NCBI GenBank assembly: GCA_017307065.1
Contig: JAFKGL010000010.1
Location: 133,334-197,333, forward strand
Source of the DNA: Candidatus Paracaedimonas acanthamoebae
Lineage (GTDB): Bacteria; Pseudomonadota; Alphaproteobacteria; Caedimonadales; Caedimonadaceae
DNA: 64,000 bases
Reading direction: 5' to 3'
The stretch's first letter is position 1. Every line of letters starts with the position of its first letter. Positions 1 through 8,866 of the stretch are shown piece by piece. Made by a program: the position numbers and the translations under genes. Below the pieces are notes generated by a model that was given only the letters and a program-made list of their open reading frames with translations, searched no databases and had not been told where the DNA came from.

Positions 1-884
1 ACTTTTCTGTTCAATTTCTGAGCTACCCATTCTAGCATTTCTTTTATTGCACCATGACCTGTCATACATTTATCTGGGAAAGTCATGATAATAAGAAAAG
101 GAAACATAGTTTTGAAAAAAATGGGGAAACGAGGCATCTCAGTTTGATAAAGATTAACAACAGTGATCAGCGAATAAGTCAAGGCCGCGCCAATATTTAT
201 TCCTCCAGGAATAAGATAGCCTAAAAATTGAGGCATAGGCCATTTTCGAAAAACTTGTTTTTTAGCTTTTGTCAGCTTTTCTTGGTCATTTTCTGGAGCT
301 GGACCTTTCTCGGAGTCAACGGGTTTTTGTTTTTGGCAGCGGGATTTTAGTTTAGAAACAAGAAGTGTTCCATTGTCTATGAGTCCTTTCCCAAATTTAA
401 AAAATGTATAAATAGTCGGAACTAATCCCGCAAAAATTATCCCATGCGTCGCTGCGGTTGCTTCATAAAAGGGCTTTTCTGTTCCAACACCGACGTGCCC
501 AATTCCTATAGCTGGGAATAAAGTTTTCGCACTGAGAGCTTCGAATGAATTCAAAGCCATAAGGCCAAGAAGTATTGAAAATCCAAACAATATGACGTGT
601 AGAATTGTAGAACAGTTAAGTGAAAAATCACTAAGCGTATGTTTCCTTTTCCATGTTTTTGTTATTTCTTCTTCTATGATGGCTTGCTTTGCAGGAATTT
701 GAATAGTCTGCTCTTCTTCGATCATTGTGCCTTGTGGTGTGGAAACGCTAGGCGATGCTTCATCGATTGTTATATCTTCTGTGATATCAGAGGCATATGC
801 CGTATTCGTAAAGGAAGTTAAAAGATTATTGAGAAAAATACTGTAAATAAGGCAATAACAAACCACCTTTTTGAACTTAGACAT
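1..884 (-). CDS. Exported or membrane protein of unknown function, cut by the left window edge
   Basis: An open minus-strand frame starts at ATG 882-884 after a GGGGAG ribosome site and runs off the left edge, giving 294 codons here. The first 30 or so residues look like a signal peptide ending TAYA, before an acidic stretch with a run of glutamates. Hydrophobic segments follow at roughly residues 95-120, 140-165 and beyond 220, separated by a lysine-rich loop (residues about 180-220). This suggests a protein exported through Sec and then held in the inner membrane by several helices. I do not recognise the family. The next gene upstream on the same strand, 75 bases away, also encodes a small exported protein, so the two may be co-transcribed. 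Confidence 0.75.
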   Translation of the reverse strand, partial: MSKFKKVVCYCLIYSIFLNNLLTSFTNTAYASDITEDITIDEASPSVSTPQGTMIEEEQTIQIPAKQAIIEEEITKTWKRKHTLSDFSLNCSTILHVILFGFSILLGLMALNSFEALSAKTLFPAIGIGHVGVGTEKPFYEATAATHGIIFAGLVPTIYTFFKFGKGLIDNGTLLVSKLKSRCQKQKPVDSEKGPAPENDQEKLTKAKKQVFRKWPMPQFLGYLIPGGINIGAALTYSLITVVNLYQTEMPRFPIFFKTMFPFLIIMTFPDKCMTGHGAIKEMLEWVAQKLNRK

Positions 885-958
885 CAAACACTCCCCAGGT
901 AAGATTTATTTTATCAGTAAGGTTGTGGAGTGATGTTAAATCACCCCAAGTTGTTATC

Positions 959-1510
959 TCAATTAGGAGCCCAAGGATTGCTATAATCTGGCTCATCCGC
1001 ATCATCAACAAGGAGAGAAATGGTTTCTTTCTTTGCTGTGTGAGCTCCCTCTATAAATTCTTCAGCAGAGATAGGCTGATTGTTTTTAAGAAAGGCTTTA
1101 CTTCCGTGTGGTGTCAACGGTGTCGCTGTAAGAGCTAGGATATTGTCCACAGATTCTGCCTTAGGAATTTCAAAGATCATTTGATAGGAATTTTCTTTTT
1201 GATCTGAGAAAACGAGCGTTGCATTCGGTGCATTCGTATAAAAAGACTGTCCTTTTTCCCATAAAGTAGAAAATTGCGCTGATGTTAGTTCTTTTGTTTC
1301 CCCTTTATTCTTTGGCTTAAAAAGAATAGAAGGATCGAGGATTTCACACACATATTGTTGAGATTGAGCTAGGGCCTTTACGTTAATACCTTGAGCTGTA
1401 ATGATAAAGTCGCCTATTTGTTTTCCTTCTTGAACATTCGCGTTAGCAAGGTAAAAACTACCCATTGTGACAAAAAAAATAGATAAGTGATAAGCAATTT
1501 TTCTGAACAT
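959..1510 (-). CDS. Small exported protein of unknown function
   Basis: The 183-residue product has a clear Sec signal peptide (lysine/arginine then a hydrophobic run, probable cleavage after the ANA near residue 25). The start ATG is preceded by GGGGAG at good spacing. The mature part is mixed and soluble-looking, ends in an acidic tail rich in Asp and Pro, and has no recognised motif. It faces the 1640 gene across a 129-base divergent spacer that must hold promoters for both. Location is most likely periplasmic or extracellular. No function can be assigned. Confidence 0.8.
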   Translation of the reverse strand: MFRKIAYHLSIFFVTMGSFYLANANVQEGKQIGDFIITAQGINVKALAQSQQYVCEILDPSILFKPKNKGETKELTSAQFSTLWEKGQSFYTNAPNATLVFSDQKENSYQMIFEIPKAESVDNILALTATPLTPHGSKAFLKNNQPISAEEFIEGAHTAKKETISLLVDDADEPDYSNPWAPN

Positions 1511-1639
1511 TTTAGAACTCTCCCCTGATTTCTATATGACTGTTATAAATTCCCAATTATTTTTCTTGGTTAATAATTCTTAATTTATTTTTTGTCATAA
1601 TCAAGGCAAAAAACAGCGAAAGAGAAAAAAGAGGAAAAA

Positions 1640-2161
1640 ATGAGATCCTTAGTGTGGCACTTTATGTTGCTTTGGTTAAGTGGGAATGCCGGTTATGTCG
1701 CGGCAAGTCTCTATCCTTCGTCTCTGCAAAACATGAATGAAAAACTAACGTGTGATGCGAATAGTCATTACTTTGCCATCGATATTCCCCATTTTACGAT
1801 TTATCCTTCGGAAAAAGAGAAGGCTAAAATTGTGCACATCCTGCTTCATGTGAATCATGTGAATTTTCCGGCTTTTTATGATCGTCCTATTCGAAAAATT
1901 TTTCAGACCACGATCGAAGACGTTTTAGGGTATCTTTATTGCTCGAATAAACGTGATTTAACCTTGACTTTAATGCTATCCTCTCCTTTAGAGCATAAAT
2001 CTCTTCCGCTTGCCTTTCGCGTGCAAGAGAGTACCTATCACGCGGATCTGCGAAAAATAGAGTTTATTGCAGAATTGATTGAGTCGCCTGCTCTTGAATT
2101 TTTAGAACAGGCTTCACTTCCTTTCCAGGGGGCATCGAGTTCTTTATTGATTGATGGTTAA
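1640..2161 (+). CDS. Small exported protein of unknown function
   Basis: This 173-residue protein starts at an ATG preceded by AGAGGAAAAA. A hydrophobic N-terminus (residues about 4-22, ending in VAAS) suggests a signal peptide. The mature chain contains two cysteines (in LTCDA and LYCSN) that could pair in the periplasm. It has no recognised domain. A 63-base gap separates it from marC on the same strand, so both may be read from the promoter in the 1511-1639 spacer. Function unknown. Confidence 0.75.
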   Translation: MRSLVWHFMLLWLSGNAGYVAASLYPSSLQNMNEKLTCDANSHYFAIDIPHFTIYPSEKEKAKIVHILLHVNHVNFPAFYDRPIRKIFQTTIEDVLGYLYCSNKRDLTLTLMLSSPLEHKSLPLAFRVQESTYHADLRKIEFIAELIESPALEFLEQASLPFQGASSSLLIDG

Positions 2162-2224
2162 TCATGCTTGTAGGGAGGCATTCTTCCTTGATATGGTGGG
2201 AAAAATTTTAAAAGAGGTGGTCTT

Positions 2225-2917
2225 GTGGTCAATTTTTTAGCTGGGGCGTTTATAACATTATTTGTCATCATTGATCCCTTCGGAGTTATTCCCGTTTTTA
2301 TTGCACTTACGCGAGGAGATTCAAAAGCACAGCGCGCGAAAATTGCGAGTAAGGCGACAATTATCTCCTTAATTCTATTGCTCCTTTTTGCGTTTGTGGG
2401 AGATTATCTTCTTGATTCTTTAGGAATTTCTATCCCTTCTTTCCGTATTGCTGGCGGAATTTTGCTTCTCCTTGCGGCGATTGATATGGTGGTAGCTCGT
2501 CATTCGGGGATTAGTTCAACAACCCAAGATGAACAACGAGAAGCCTTGCAGCGTGATGATATTTCTGTGTTTCCATTAGCGATTCCATTAATTGCAGGAC
2601 CTGGGGCCCTTGTGTCAGCTGTCATCCTGATGCGAGAAGTTGAGGGTGATGTCATGATGCAGCTTGGACTTATCGCTGTTTTAGTGCTGGTTGTTTTAAT
2701 TATGTATGTTTGTTTATTGTTAGCAGAACCCCTGAGCAAATTATTAGGCGTGACGGGTAGTAACGTTTTGGGGCGCGTTTTTGGGATTATTTTGGCAGCT
2801 CTAGCGGTTCAATTTATTATTGATGGGTTGGGGCAAAGTATCGAGCATGTTTTAAAACCTGTGGGCTCTCCTCAATCACTTCAATCCCCTGAGAAATGGC
2901 CCCTTTTTGGGAAATAA
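2225..2917 (+). CDS. MarC family integral membrane protein
   Basis: The 230-residue hydrophobic protein matches the MarC/SnatA (UPF0056) family in length and pattern: about six membrane helices, the N-terminal IIDPFGVIPVF signature (residues 15-25) and the repeated half-motif PLAIPLIAGPGA near residues 117-128. The start is GTG with GAGGTGG just upstream. Some family members export amino acids (SnatA); MarC itself no longer has a firm link to antibiotic resistance, so the substrate here is unknown. It is convergent with dapE, with stop codons only two bases apart and no terminator between them. The short acidic loop near residues 98-110 is normal for the family. Confidence 0.88.
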   Translation: MVNFLAGAFITLFVIIDPFGVIPVFIALTRGDSKAQRAKIASKATIISLILLLLFAFVGDYLLDSLGISIPSFRIAGGILLLLAAIDMVVARHSGISSTTQDEQREALQRDDISVFPLAIPLIAGPGALVSAVILMREVEGDVMMQLGLIAVLVLVVLIMYVCLLLAEPLSKLLGVTGSNVLGRVFGIILAALAVQFIIDGLGQSIEHVLKPVGSPQSLQSPEKWPLFGK

Positions 2918-2919
2918 AA

Positions 2920-4050
2920 TTAAAGATCGAAATATCCCCTTAAAATCTTTTCATACATTTGCGTTAAAGATTCAAGATCGGTAAGAGGGACGCATTCGTC
3001 AATTTTATGAGCTGTTTGATTCCGTAAGCCGAGTTCAAGAACAGGACAATATTTATAAATAAAGCGCGCATCAGAGGTGCCACCTGAGGTGTTGGCCTTA
3101 ACTTTTATCGGTGTAATAGCCTCGATAGCGCGAATAACCATGGGAAGAAAATCGTCGGAGGAACTTACAAAGGCTTCTGCATTCCCTTGGAAATCTAAAG
3201 AATGCACTCCTGCATGGTGACGACAGATTTCTTGAATATGGTCTTTAAGAGATGCACTTGTATGAAGCGTATTAAAGCGGATGTTAAAGCGAGCCGTTGC
3301 TTCTTGAGGGATCATATTGGTTGCCTCATTATCAACATCAATAGAAGTAATCTCAACATTAGAAGGTTGAAAATGCGGACAGCCTTGATCTAACGGCTTG
3401 TCTAGAACATTTGATAATGTTTCGATAAGCCGCGGGAGGGGGTTATCTGCTAAATCAGGGTAAGCCACGTGCCCTTGTGTCCCTTGGATTTTTAGGGATG
3501 TATTGAGGCTTCCGCGACTTCCATATTTGATGATATCGCCAACCTGGAGGTCTGAAGTAGGCTCTCCAACAAGGCACACATCCAATTTTTCACTTTTTCC
3601 GTCTAACCATTCAAGCATTTTAAGGGTCCCGTTGATGGCTGGGCCCTCTTCATCGCTGGTGAGCAGAAAACTAATCGAACCCTTTAAAGTTGATTTTTCA
3701 AGAAAACGGGCAATCGCACTGATAAAAGCACCAATGCCTCCTTTCATATCAACAGTGCCCCGCCCATACAGAATGCCGTTTATAATTTTCCCATCAAAAG
3801 GAGGATAAGTCCAGGACGCGAGAGACCCGGTGGGAACGACATCAATATGTCCTGCAAAACAAAAATTTGGGGCTTGGTCACCAAGTCTCGCATAAAGATT
3901 GTCCACATCATCGAATTGTTGACGATAACACGTAAAACCCAGAATTTTTAAAGCTGTTTCAATAATTTCTAAAGCCCCGGCATTTAAGGGAGTGATACTC
4001 GGGCATTGAATAAGTCGTTGGGTAAGGATAATAGGATCGTGGAGGTTCAT
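2920..4050 (-). CDS. dapE: Succinyl-diaminopimelate desuccinylase
   Basis: A member of the M20 metallopeptidase family, 376 residues as is usual for DapE. It hydrolyses N-succinyl-L,L-diaminopimelate to L,L-diaminopimelate in the cytoplasm, on the route to lysine and the peptidoglycan cross-link. Visible zinc and catalytic residues are the GHIDVVP motif (His68, Asp70), GRGTVDMKGG (Asp101) and SDEEG (Glu134/Glu135). The His near the C-terminus in NQTAHKIDE completes the metal site. The start codon overlaps the dapD stop (TAATG), so the two are translationally coupled in the order dapD-dapE, which are functionally adjacent enzymes. No oddities were seen. Confidence 0.96.
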   Translation of the reverse strand: MNLHDPIILTQRLIQCPSITPLNAGALEIIETALKILGFTCYRQQFDDVDNLYARLGDQAPNFCFAGHIDVVPTGSLASWTYPPFDGKIINGILYGRGTVDMKGGIGAFISAIARFLEKSTLKGSISFLLTSDEEGPAINGTLKMLEWLDGKSEKLDVCLVGEPTSDLQVGDIIKYGSRGSLNTSLKIQGTQGHVAYPDLADNPLPRLIETLSNVLDKPLDQGCPHFQPSNVEITSIDVDNEATNMIPQEATARFNIRFNTLHTSASLKDHIQEICRHHAGVHSLDFQGNAEAFVSSSDDFLPMVIRAIEAITPIKVKANTSGGTSDARFIYKYCPVLELGLRNQTAHKIDECVPLTDLESLTQMYEKILRGYFDL

Positions 4051-4886
4051 TATACGGCCCTCAAAAGGTCATTAATGGCTGTCTTACTGCGCGTTTTCTC
4101 ATCAACAGTTTTAACAATCACGGCACAACTTAAATGAGGTTGTAGGCCATTGGATGAAGGAACGCGAGGAGGAAGGCTTCCGCTCACAACAACAGAATAG
4201 GCGGGAATACGACCATAACTTATGTCACCACTTGTGCGATCTACAATCGGCGTTGAGGCACTGATAGAGACACCCATGCCAAGCACAGCTCCTTGTTCAA
4301 TAATGACGCCTTCTGCAATTGAACTTCCTGCTCCAATAAAACAATGATCTTCAATAATAACAGGATCTGCTTGTAAAGGCTCAAGAACGCCTCCAATCAG
4401 GACATTCGCAGAAATGTGACAATTTTTTCCTATTTGCGCACACGACCCAATTGTCGCCCAACTATCAATCATAGTGCCTGTGTCGATGTAAGCGCCGACA
4501 TTAACAAAGCTGGGCATGAGAATAACATCTGGCCCTACATAAGCTGAATGACGAACAATTGCCCCCGGAACAGCGCGAAAATTTGCGGCTTTAAAGTCTT
4601 TTTCTTGCCATGCGCCATATTTAAGAAGAATTTTGTCGTAAGATCCCCCAATTCCTTCTGGAGATGTTAAATTTGGACGAATCCGGAAAGAGAGTAAGAT
4701 TGCCTTTTTAAGCCATTGATGGATGTGCCATTGTCCCTTGATTTTTTCGGCAATACGGTTTTCTCCTTTATCGAGAGCCGCAAGAGACAGGTGGATAGCT
4801 TCTTGGATTTCTTGAGAGACGGAACTTGGAGACAACACCCCACGTTCTTCCCAAGCTTGGTCAATAATCGTTTGTAGCGCACTCAT
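4050..4886 (-). CDS. dapD: Tetrahydrodipicolinate N-succinyltransferase
   Basis: The 278-residue enzyme transfers a succinyl group from succinyl-CoA to tetrahydrodipicolinate in the DAP/lysine pathway. The N-terminal helical domain (residues 1 to about 100) is followed by hexapeptide-repeat sequence typical of a left-handed beta helix (IGSCAQIGKNCHISANV and similar), then the usual C-terminal cap. Length matches the family (about 275). The start overlaps the end of the DUF192 gene by four bases (ATGA), and its stop overlaps the dapE start by one base. Keeping dapD and dapE means the organism makes its own diaminopimelate, a trait not all intracellular relatives retain. Confidence 0.96.
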   Translation of the reverse strand: MSALQTIIDQAWEERGVLSPSSVSQEIQEAIHLSLAALDKGENRIAEKIKGQWHIHQWLKKAILLSFRIRPNLTSPEGIGGSYDKILLKYGAWQEKDFKAANFRAVPGAIVRHSAYVGPDVILMPSFVNVGAYIDTGTMIDSWATIGSCAQIGKNCHISANVLIGGVLEPLQADPVIIEDHCFIGAGSSIAEGVIIEQGAVLGMGVSISASTPIVDRTSGDISYGRIPAYSVVVSGSLPPRVPSSNGLQPHLSCAVIVKTVDEKTRSKTAINDLLRAV

Positions 4887-5317
4887 GCTTTATCCTTATG
4901 AAACTTAATTATCTGATTAAGTTTAATATTATATTTGGCAACACTTCCAGCGGATAATTCTAAGACAGCTTTAACCGGTTGTTGAGAACGAATGATTTTT
5001 TGAGAGAGAGGTTTTGCCTTCTCATAAATTTGAACAATTTTATCTTGAGAATCAATAAAGATAAGATCCAAAGGAATATAGGTATTTTTCATCCAAAATC
5101 TTGCGAAGCGGGGGGGATCATAAAGGAATAACATCCCATGGTTCGGGTGAAGATATTTTCGAAACATAAGGCCGTGGGCTTTTTCTTTTTCTGTCGAGGA
5201 AATTTCCACCATAAATTCAATTTCTTGGGTGGTCGTTATGAGAGACACAATTCCAGAATTTTCAGCAAAGAGAGGGCTACAGATAAGAAAATTTAAAAGG
5301 CAAAAATAAAGTTTCAC
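4883..5317 (-). CDS. DUF192 family exported protein
   Basis: A 144-residue protein with a signal peptide (cleavage likely after FAEN, near residue 20) and the DUF192 pattern: [30 protein letters not shown] and IPLDLIFID in order, ending in the conserved AVLELSAG segment. DUF192 proteins are small beta-rich periplasmic or envelope proteins of unknown role, common in alphaproteobacteria. It sits between mnmA and dapD with four-base overlaps on each side, so it is part of a tightly packed minus-strand operon. Confidence 0.9.
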   Translation of the reverse strand: MKLYFCLLNFLICSPLFAENSGIVSLITTTQEIEFMVEISSTEKEKAHGLMFRKYLHPNHGMLFLYDPPRFARFWMKNTYIPLDLIFIDSQDKIVQIYEKAKPLSQKIIRSQQPVKAVLELSAGSVAKYNIKLNQIIKFHKDKA

Positions 5318-6453
5318 GATTGTATTTCAAATAGCAAAGGAGCTTTTGTAATCCAGCCGCCACCAAGGACTTGATCTCCTTTATAAAAGACACAAGCTTG
5401 TCCAGGTGAAACACCGTATTCAGGTTCTTTAAAGCGAACCGTTGCGGTATGAGAAGAGGTGAATTCAAGTAATGCAGCAATAGGTTCTTGAGCCGAACGA
5501 ATTTTAACAAGAACTTCGTGTGCTGTATTTGTTTCATGGATTTCGCCAAGCCAATTAACATTTTTAAGATAAACTTCCGGGCAAGCAAGAGCTTCTTTAG
5601 GGCCAACAATCACTTGATGTTTTTCAGGATTTACTTTGACAACATACAAAGGTGTTCCTGCCTCACTGGAGATCCCTAATCCTTTACGTTGTCCTATCGT
5701 ATAATTAATGATGCCTTGATGATGACCAAGAATATGGCCATCGATGTGCACAATGTTGCCACTTTCAAGAGCCCCTGGGCGCAAGCGTTCAACAACACGA
5801 GCATAATCACCATTGGGAACAAAGCAAATATCTTGACTGTCGGGCTTTTCTGCAACTTTTAAGCCAAATCGTTCGGCATGCATGCGGACTTCAGGTTTAT
5901 GCATGCCTCCTAAAGGAAAGCGTAGAAATGAAAGCTGTTCTTTTGTTGTTGAAAATAAAAAGTAACTTTGATCGCGATTTAGATCGACGGCTCGATGAAG
6001 TTCAGGTCCTGGCATCCAGCGGATATAATGACCTGTTGCCAGCACTTCTCCGCCTAAATCTCGCGCCATCGTCAAGAGGTCTTTGAATTTTACTTCTTGA
6101 TTACATTGAACACAAGGAATAGGAGTCTCGCCTCGTAAATAACTATCCGCGAAATCTTCCATCACGGATTCTTGGAAGCGGCTTTCATAATCAAGCACAT
6201 AGTGAGGGATGCCAATTTGTTGAGCAACTTGACGGGCATCATAAATGTCTTGACCTGCACAGCATGCTTTTTTGCGATCAACAGCAACCCCATGATCATA
6301 AAGTTGCATGGTAAGTCCCACAACATCGTATCCTTGTTCTTTTAAAAGAGCGGCTGTGACGGAGCTATCTACCCCGCCCGACATGGCCACGACAACGCGT
6401 GTTTTTGAAGGTTCCGTTGTAAGATAAAGATAATCGGTCATCGTTTTATTCAT
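5314..6453 (-). CDS. mnmA: tRNA-specific 2-thiouridylase
   Basis: MnmA installs the 2-thio group on U34 of tRNAs for Lys, Glu and Gln using ATP and a relayed persulfide. The PP-loop SGGVDSS lies at residues 25-31 when counted from the ATG at 6453. The two catalytic cysteines are in IPCVQCN and SQDICFVP, and the GQRKGLG segment is present. An ATG 36 bases further upstream is also in frame, but it lies deeper inside the Rsm22 gene and adds a tail unlike other MnmA proteins; the ATG at 6441 is a third possibility. Overlap with Rsm22 is then eight bases. About 379 residues, normal for the family. Confidence 0.95.
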   Translation of the reverse strand: MNKTMTDYLYLTTEPSKTRVVVAMSGGVDSSVTAALLKEQGYDVVGLTMQLYDHGVAVDRKKACCAGQDIYDARQVAQQIGIPHYVLDYESRFQESVMEDFADSYLRGETPIPCVQCNQEVKFKDLLTMARDLGGEVLATGHYIRWMPGPELHRAVDLNRDQSYFLFSTTKEQLSFLRFPLGGMHKPEVRMHAERFGLKVAEKPDSQDICFVPNGDYARVVERLRPGALESGNIVHIDGHILGHHQGIINYTIGQRKGLGISSEAGTPLYVVKVNPEKHQVIVGPKEALACPEVYLKNVNWLGEIHETNTAHEVLVKIRSAQEPIAALLEFTSSHTATVRFKEPEYGVSPGQACVFYKGDQVLGGGWITKAPLLFEIQS

Positions 6454-7381
6454 CCCAAGGATCGCCCCATTCTGCATGACGAGCTTCATGATAGTGGGAG
6501 ATATTCTTTTTTGAAATCACTTGCCGTCTTAAGCCATTTGGCTCACATAAATCAAGTATAATATGGCCCGAACCTTTTATGGGTTTGCGTACAATGCGCG
6601 CTTGTTGACGTTGATATGATTGTTTTGCGGCAATTAAATAACTGAATTTTTCTTCCTCAAAACCTTTCGGGCTTTGTTTGATTTTCTGGTGAAAAGAAGG
6701 CCTTTGAACATTTACTTTGAAATGACACCAATCTTTCGCTTCCATCGGACAGGGTGCTTCATGAGAACAAGGCGCTAAAATAAAGGCCCCTTGTTGAATG
6801 AGGATTTCACGAGCGGATTTAAGCTTAGAAAAGCCATAGGGGGTGCCAGGATCAATAAGGACTAAAAAGTGTTTTGTTGCCTCCCAGGCTCTTAAAATAA
6901 GCAAAGAAGGATCTTCTAATTCATTGAGGACATAGGAGATGGTGACGAGATCCGCCTCGTCAAAAGAGGGTGTCATTTGAAGATTTTGAAGATGCCAGGT
7001 TGCAGAGAAATCAGAAGGAGTCAATTGCTTCCCAAGTTGAATAAGAGAGGGATCTTTTTCCAGCAGCGTATTTTTTTGGATGGATGGAAAAAGCGTTTGG
7101 ACGGCAAAGAAAATCGTACCAGGCCCTGTCCCTAAATCGAGGTGGGAGGTTAACTTTAAAGAGTAAGGTTTAATTTTTTCCAACACCCAAGAGGCGACAG
7201 CATAAATGGCTGGAAGGCGCGTAGCTAAATAAGAAAGCCGTTCTTCCTGAGTTTGAAAAGAAGATTGGTGATGAGTTTTGTAGCGTGATGTCACAGCTTG
7301 TCGAGCTTGCTGTAATTGAGTGGTTGAGGCTTCTTTAAGAAGCAGGGTTATTTTTTCTTGAAGATAAGAAGGCAAAGACAT
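6446..7381 (-). CDS. Rsm22-like small-subunit rRNA methyltransferase
   Basis: The 311-residue protein has an S-adenosylmethionine-binding fold (LDLGTGPGT, near residue 100) and the cysteine cluster CSHEAPCPM...DWCHF that marks the Rsm22 family. Rsm22 is best known as a mitochondrial ribosome assembly factor, and alphaproteobacterial homologues are annotated as rRNA methyltransferases. Its cysteines probably hold an iron-sulfur cluster, as inferred for the family. First gene of the packed block ending in dapE. The start has no strong ribosome site, so the exact N-terminus is uncertain. Confidence 0.85.
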   Translation of the reverse strand: MSLPSYLQEKITLLLKEASTTQLQQARQAVTSRYKTHHQSSFQTQEERLSYLATRLPAIYAVASWVLEKIKPYSLKLTSHLDLGTGPGTIFFAVQTLFPSIQKNTLLEKDPSLIQLGKQLTPSDFSATWHLQNLQMTPSFDEADLVTISYVLNELEDPSLLILRAWEATKHFLVLIDPGTPYGFSKLKSAREILIQQGAFILAPCSHEAPCPMEAKDWCHFKVNVQRPSFHQKIKQSPKGFEEEKFSYLIAAKQSYQRQQARIVRKPIKGSGHIILDLCEPNGLRRQVISKKNISHYHEARHAEWGDPWDE

Positions 7382-8335
7382 GAGGGGACAAATTCCTTTG
7401 GTGAGACGCTTAAAGGATAACTTAATCTTTTTAGCGGAAAAATAACATTAATTTAGGATAATACTGCACCGAAATAATATCATGAAGCCTCCAAATATAC
7501 GACATTATTTTATAAATAAGGAGAGTAATTAGGAAAAACAGGGTGAATTTACTTGATTTTTGTATCTTGTTATGATAGTCTATTAAGAGATGGGCAGGGA
7601 TGACTCTTCTCTTGCATGGATCTTACAAGTCCTTGTAATTCTTTCACTTCATTTCTGAAATCATCTAAAAAAATAAGTAAAACAGGGCTAACAACCTAGA
7701 TTATTAAATGACAAAGCTTTTTTAATGCTCTTTTTTGAGCGAATACCCTCTCTTTGTTTGATGAAAGAGAAGGAAAAGCCCTCAATGTGTGTGACAGGCA
7801 CGGTGCAAGTCCGAGAATGACGCAGGTCAGGGGCGCAAAGGCTCGTTGGAGAGGTCCCATAGGTTCTAAAAAAGGAGGAAGGTTGAGTGGTGAAAGCACT
7901 CTTTGAAAAGAGAGATAGGGAGCAATCTCTCGTTTGTCATCCTCGGAGTAACTCTGAATAGAATTAAAATTATGCAGACAGAGGCCCGGAAAGAGAAGAA
8001 TCCTTGGGCTTTATCGAGATGAAGGGAAGAAAAGGGAAGGAAATGGAACAGAATCAAATATTAAAAAGTGACGAGCTTAAAGTCTTTCTCCCTCTCGGTC
8101 ATCCTTGGCCTTGTGCCGCGGATCTCAGGCAACCTGACAGTGGTGAGTAGGTGCCAGAAGGACGTCATCGCTGTCTGACGAATATAAAAATTAAGAGAGA
8201 GAAACAGTAAGTCTTTTTATGGAATCTTTGAATTTTTACTTCTGTTGCTCCTTTAGAAATAAAGTAAAATTCTTCTAAAAAGTGAGCAGCTTGAATGAGT
8301 GAATAGCTAATTATAAAAATAGAGGGAGGCAGAAA
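7382..8335. other. Long spacer without a convincing gene
   Basis: About 950 bases separate the Rsm22 gene from the next candidate frame. The first 350 bases are AT-rich and contain nothing I can name beyond likely promoter sequence for the minus-strand block. From about 7780 to 8135 the spacer carries repeat-family sequence, listed separately. Short frames on both strands here read through repeat modules and are not believable as genes. Confidence 0.6.
7780..8135. repeat. Composite interspersed repeat, copy A
   Basis: Segments here recur near 32040-32340. Shared blocks in order: TCAATGTG...AGGCA...GTG (from 7780), GAGAATGAC.CAGGT (about 7814), TTGAGTGGTGAAAGCACTC (about 7883) followed by TTTGAAAA, CCGGAAAGA..AGAA (about 7986), and TCATCCTTGGCCTTGTGCCG with GGATCTCAGGCAACC (8099-8135). 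The last block carries an imperfect TCATCC/GGAT palindrome of a type common in alphaproteobacterial intergenic repeats. Compared with the second copy the palindrome block is at the opposite end, as if the two were cut from a tandem array at different points. Confidence 0.7.
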
Positions 8336-8743
8336 ATGATAAGAAAAGTATCTATCCAAAAAGATCAAATTGAAATGATAAATAAGCCAATAAAGAAGAA
8401 AAATAATGAAGAGGAACGAGTTTCAATAGGTGGGATTAGAAATTTCCATCATCAAAGATTAAGCCACAGAATTGATAGATTTCAAAAATGGGGGACGAGA
8501 CATAAAAGAAATAATCTTCTGATAAATATAGGAATTCTTGGGAAAACAGAGGTATTGGTCGGCATTTTTCTGTGGGAGAAGCAAGAGACGAAAGTAAACT
8601 TAAACACAAGGGATTTATTAGAAAGAGAAGAGAGAAAAATTAAAAAATTATCCAGAAGGCCCACTTGTTCTATGCTTCCTAAAGAATCTCAAAAAAGAAA
8701 GAAAAAGGCATCTCTAAAACTTGTGCGTCAAGAAGGGGTATAA
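8336..8743 (+). CDS. Doubtful basic hypothetical protein
   Basis: An open frame of 135 codons starts at ATG after GGGAGG. The product is extremely rich in Lys, Arg, Glu and Asn, with no hydrophobic core and no motif I recognise. The composition is what A-rich non-coding DNA gives when translated, and the opposite strand is also open in pieces. The good ribosome site argues for, the composition against. It could also be a decayed gene. The frame ends 32 bases before a perfect 14-bp inverted repeat. Confidence 0.25.
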   Translation: MIRKVSIQKDQIEMINKPIKKKNNEEERVSIGGIRNFHHQRLSHRIDRFQKWGTRHKRNNLLINIGILGKTEVLVGIFLWEKQETKVNLNTRDLLEREERKIKKLSRRPTCSMLPKESQKRKKKASLKLVRQEGV

Positions 8744-8774
8744 CCCTTAAAATTGGCGGCATGTTAGGATGAAA

Positions 8775-8810
8775 ATCTAGGAATAAATAAAAAGAAATTT
8801 ATTCCTAGAT
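8775..8810. terminator. Perfect 14-bp inverted repeat between convergent frames
   Basis: Arms ATCTAGGAATAAAT (8775-8788) and its exact reverse complement (8797-8810) enclose an 8-base A-rich loop. It lies between the 8336-8743 frame and the minus-strand gene ending at 8867. There is no long T run after either arm, so a classical intrinsic terminator is not certain; transcript end protection or a decayed mobile-element end are alternatives. Confidence 0.5.
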
Positions 8811-8866
8811 ATCATCTTTAAAACCTAAGACATAAGTTCATCCCTATAATAATCAATAAACTCATT

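Noticed and set aside
7790..7865. Riboswitch or tRNA-like element around GGTGCAAGTCC
   Set aside because: The bases are part of the repeat family shared with 32100-32220 and do not fold into a recognisable tRNA or cobalamin box by eye.
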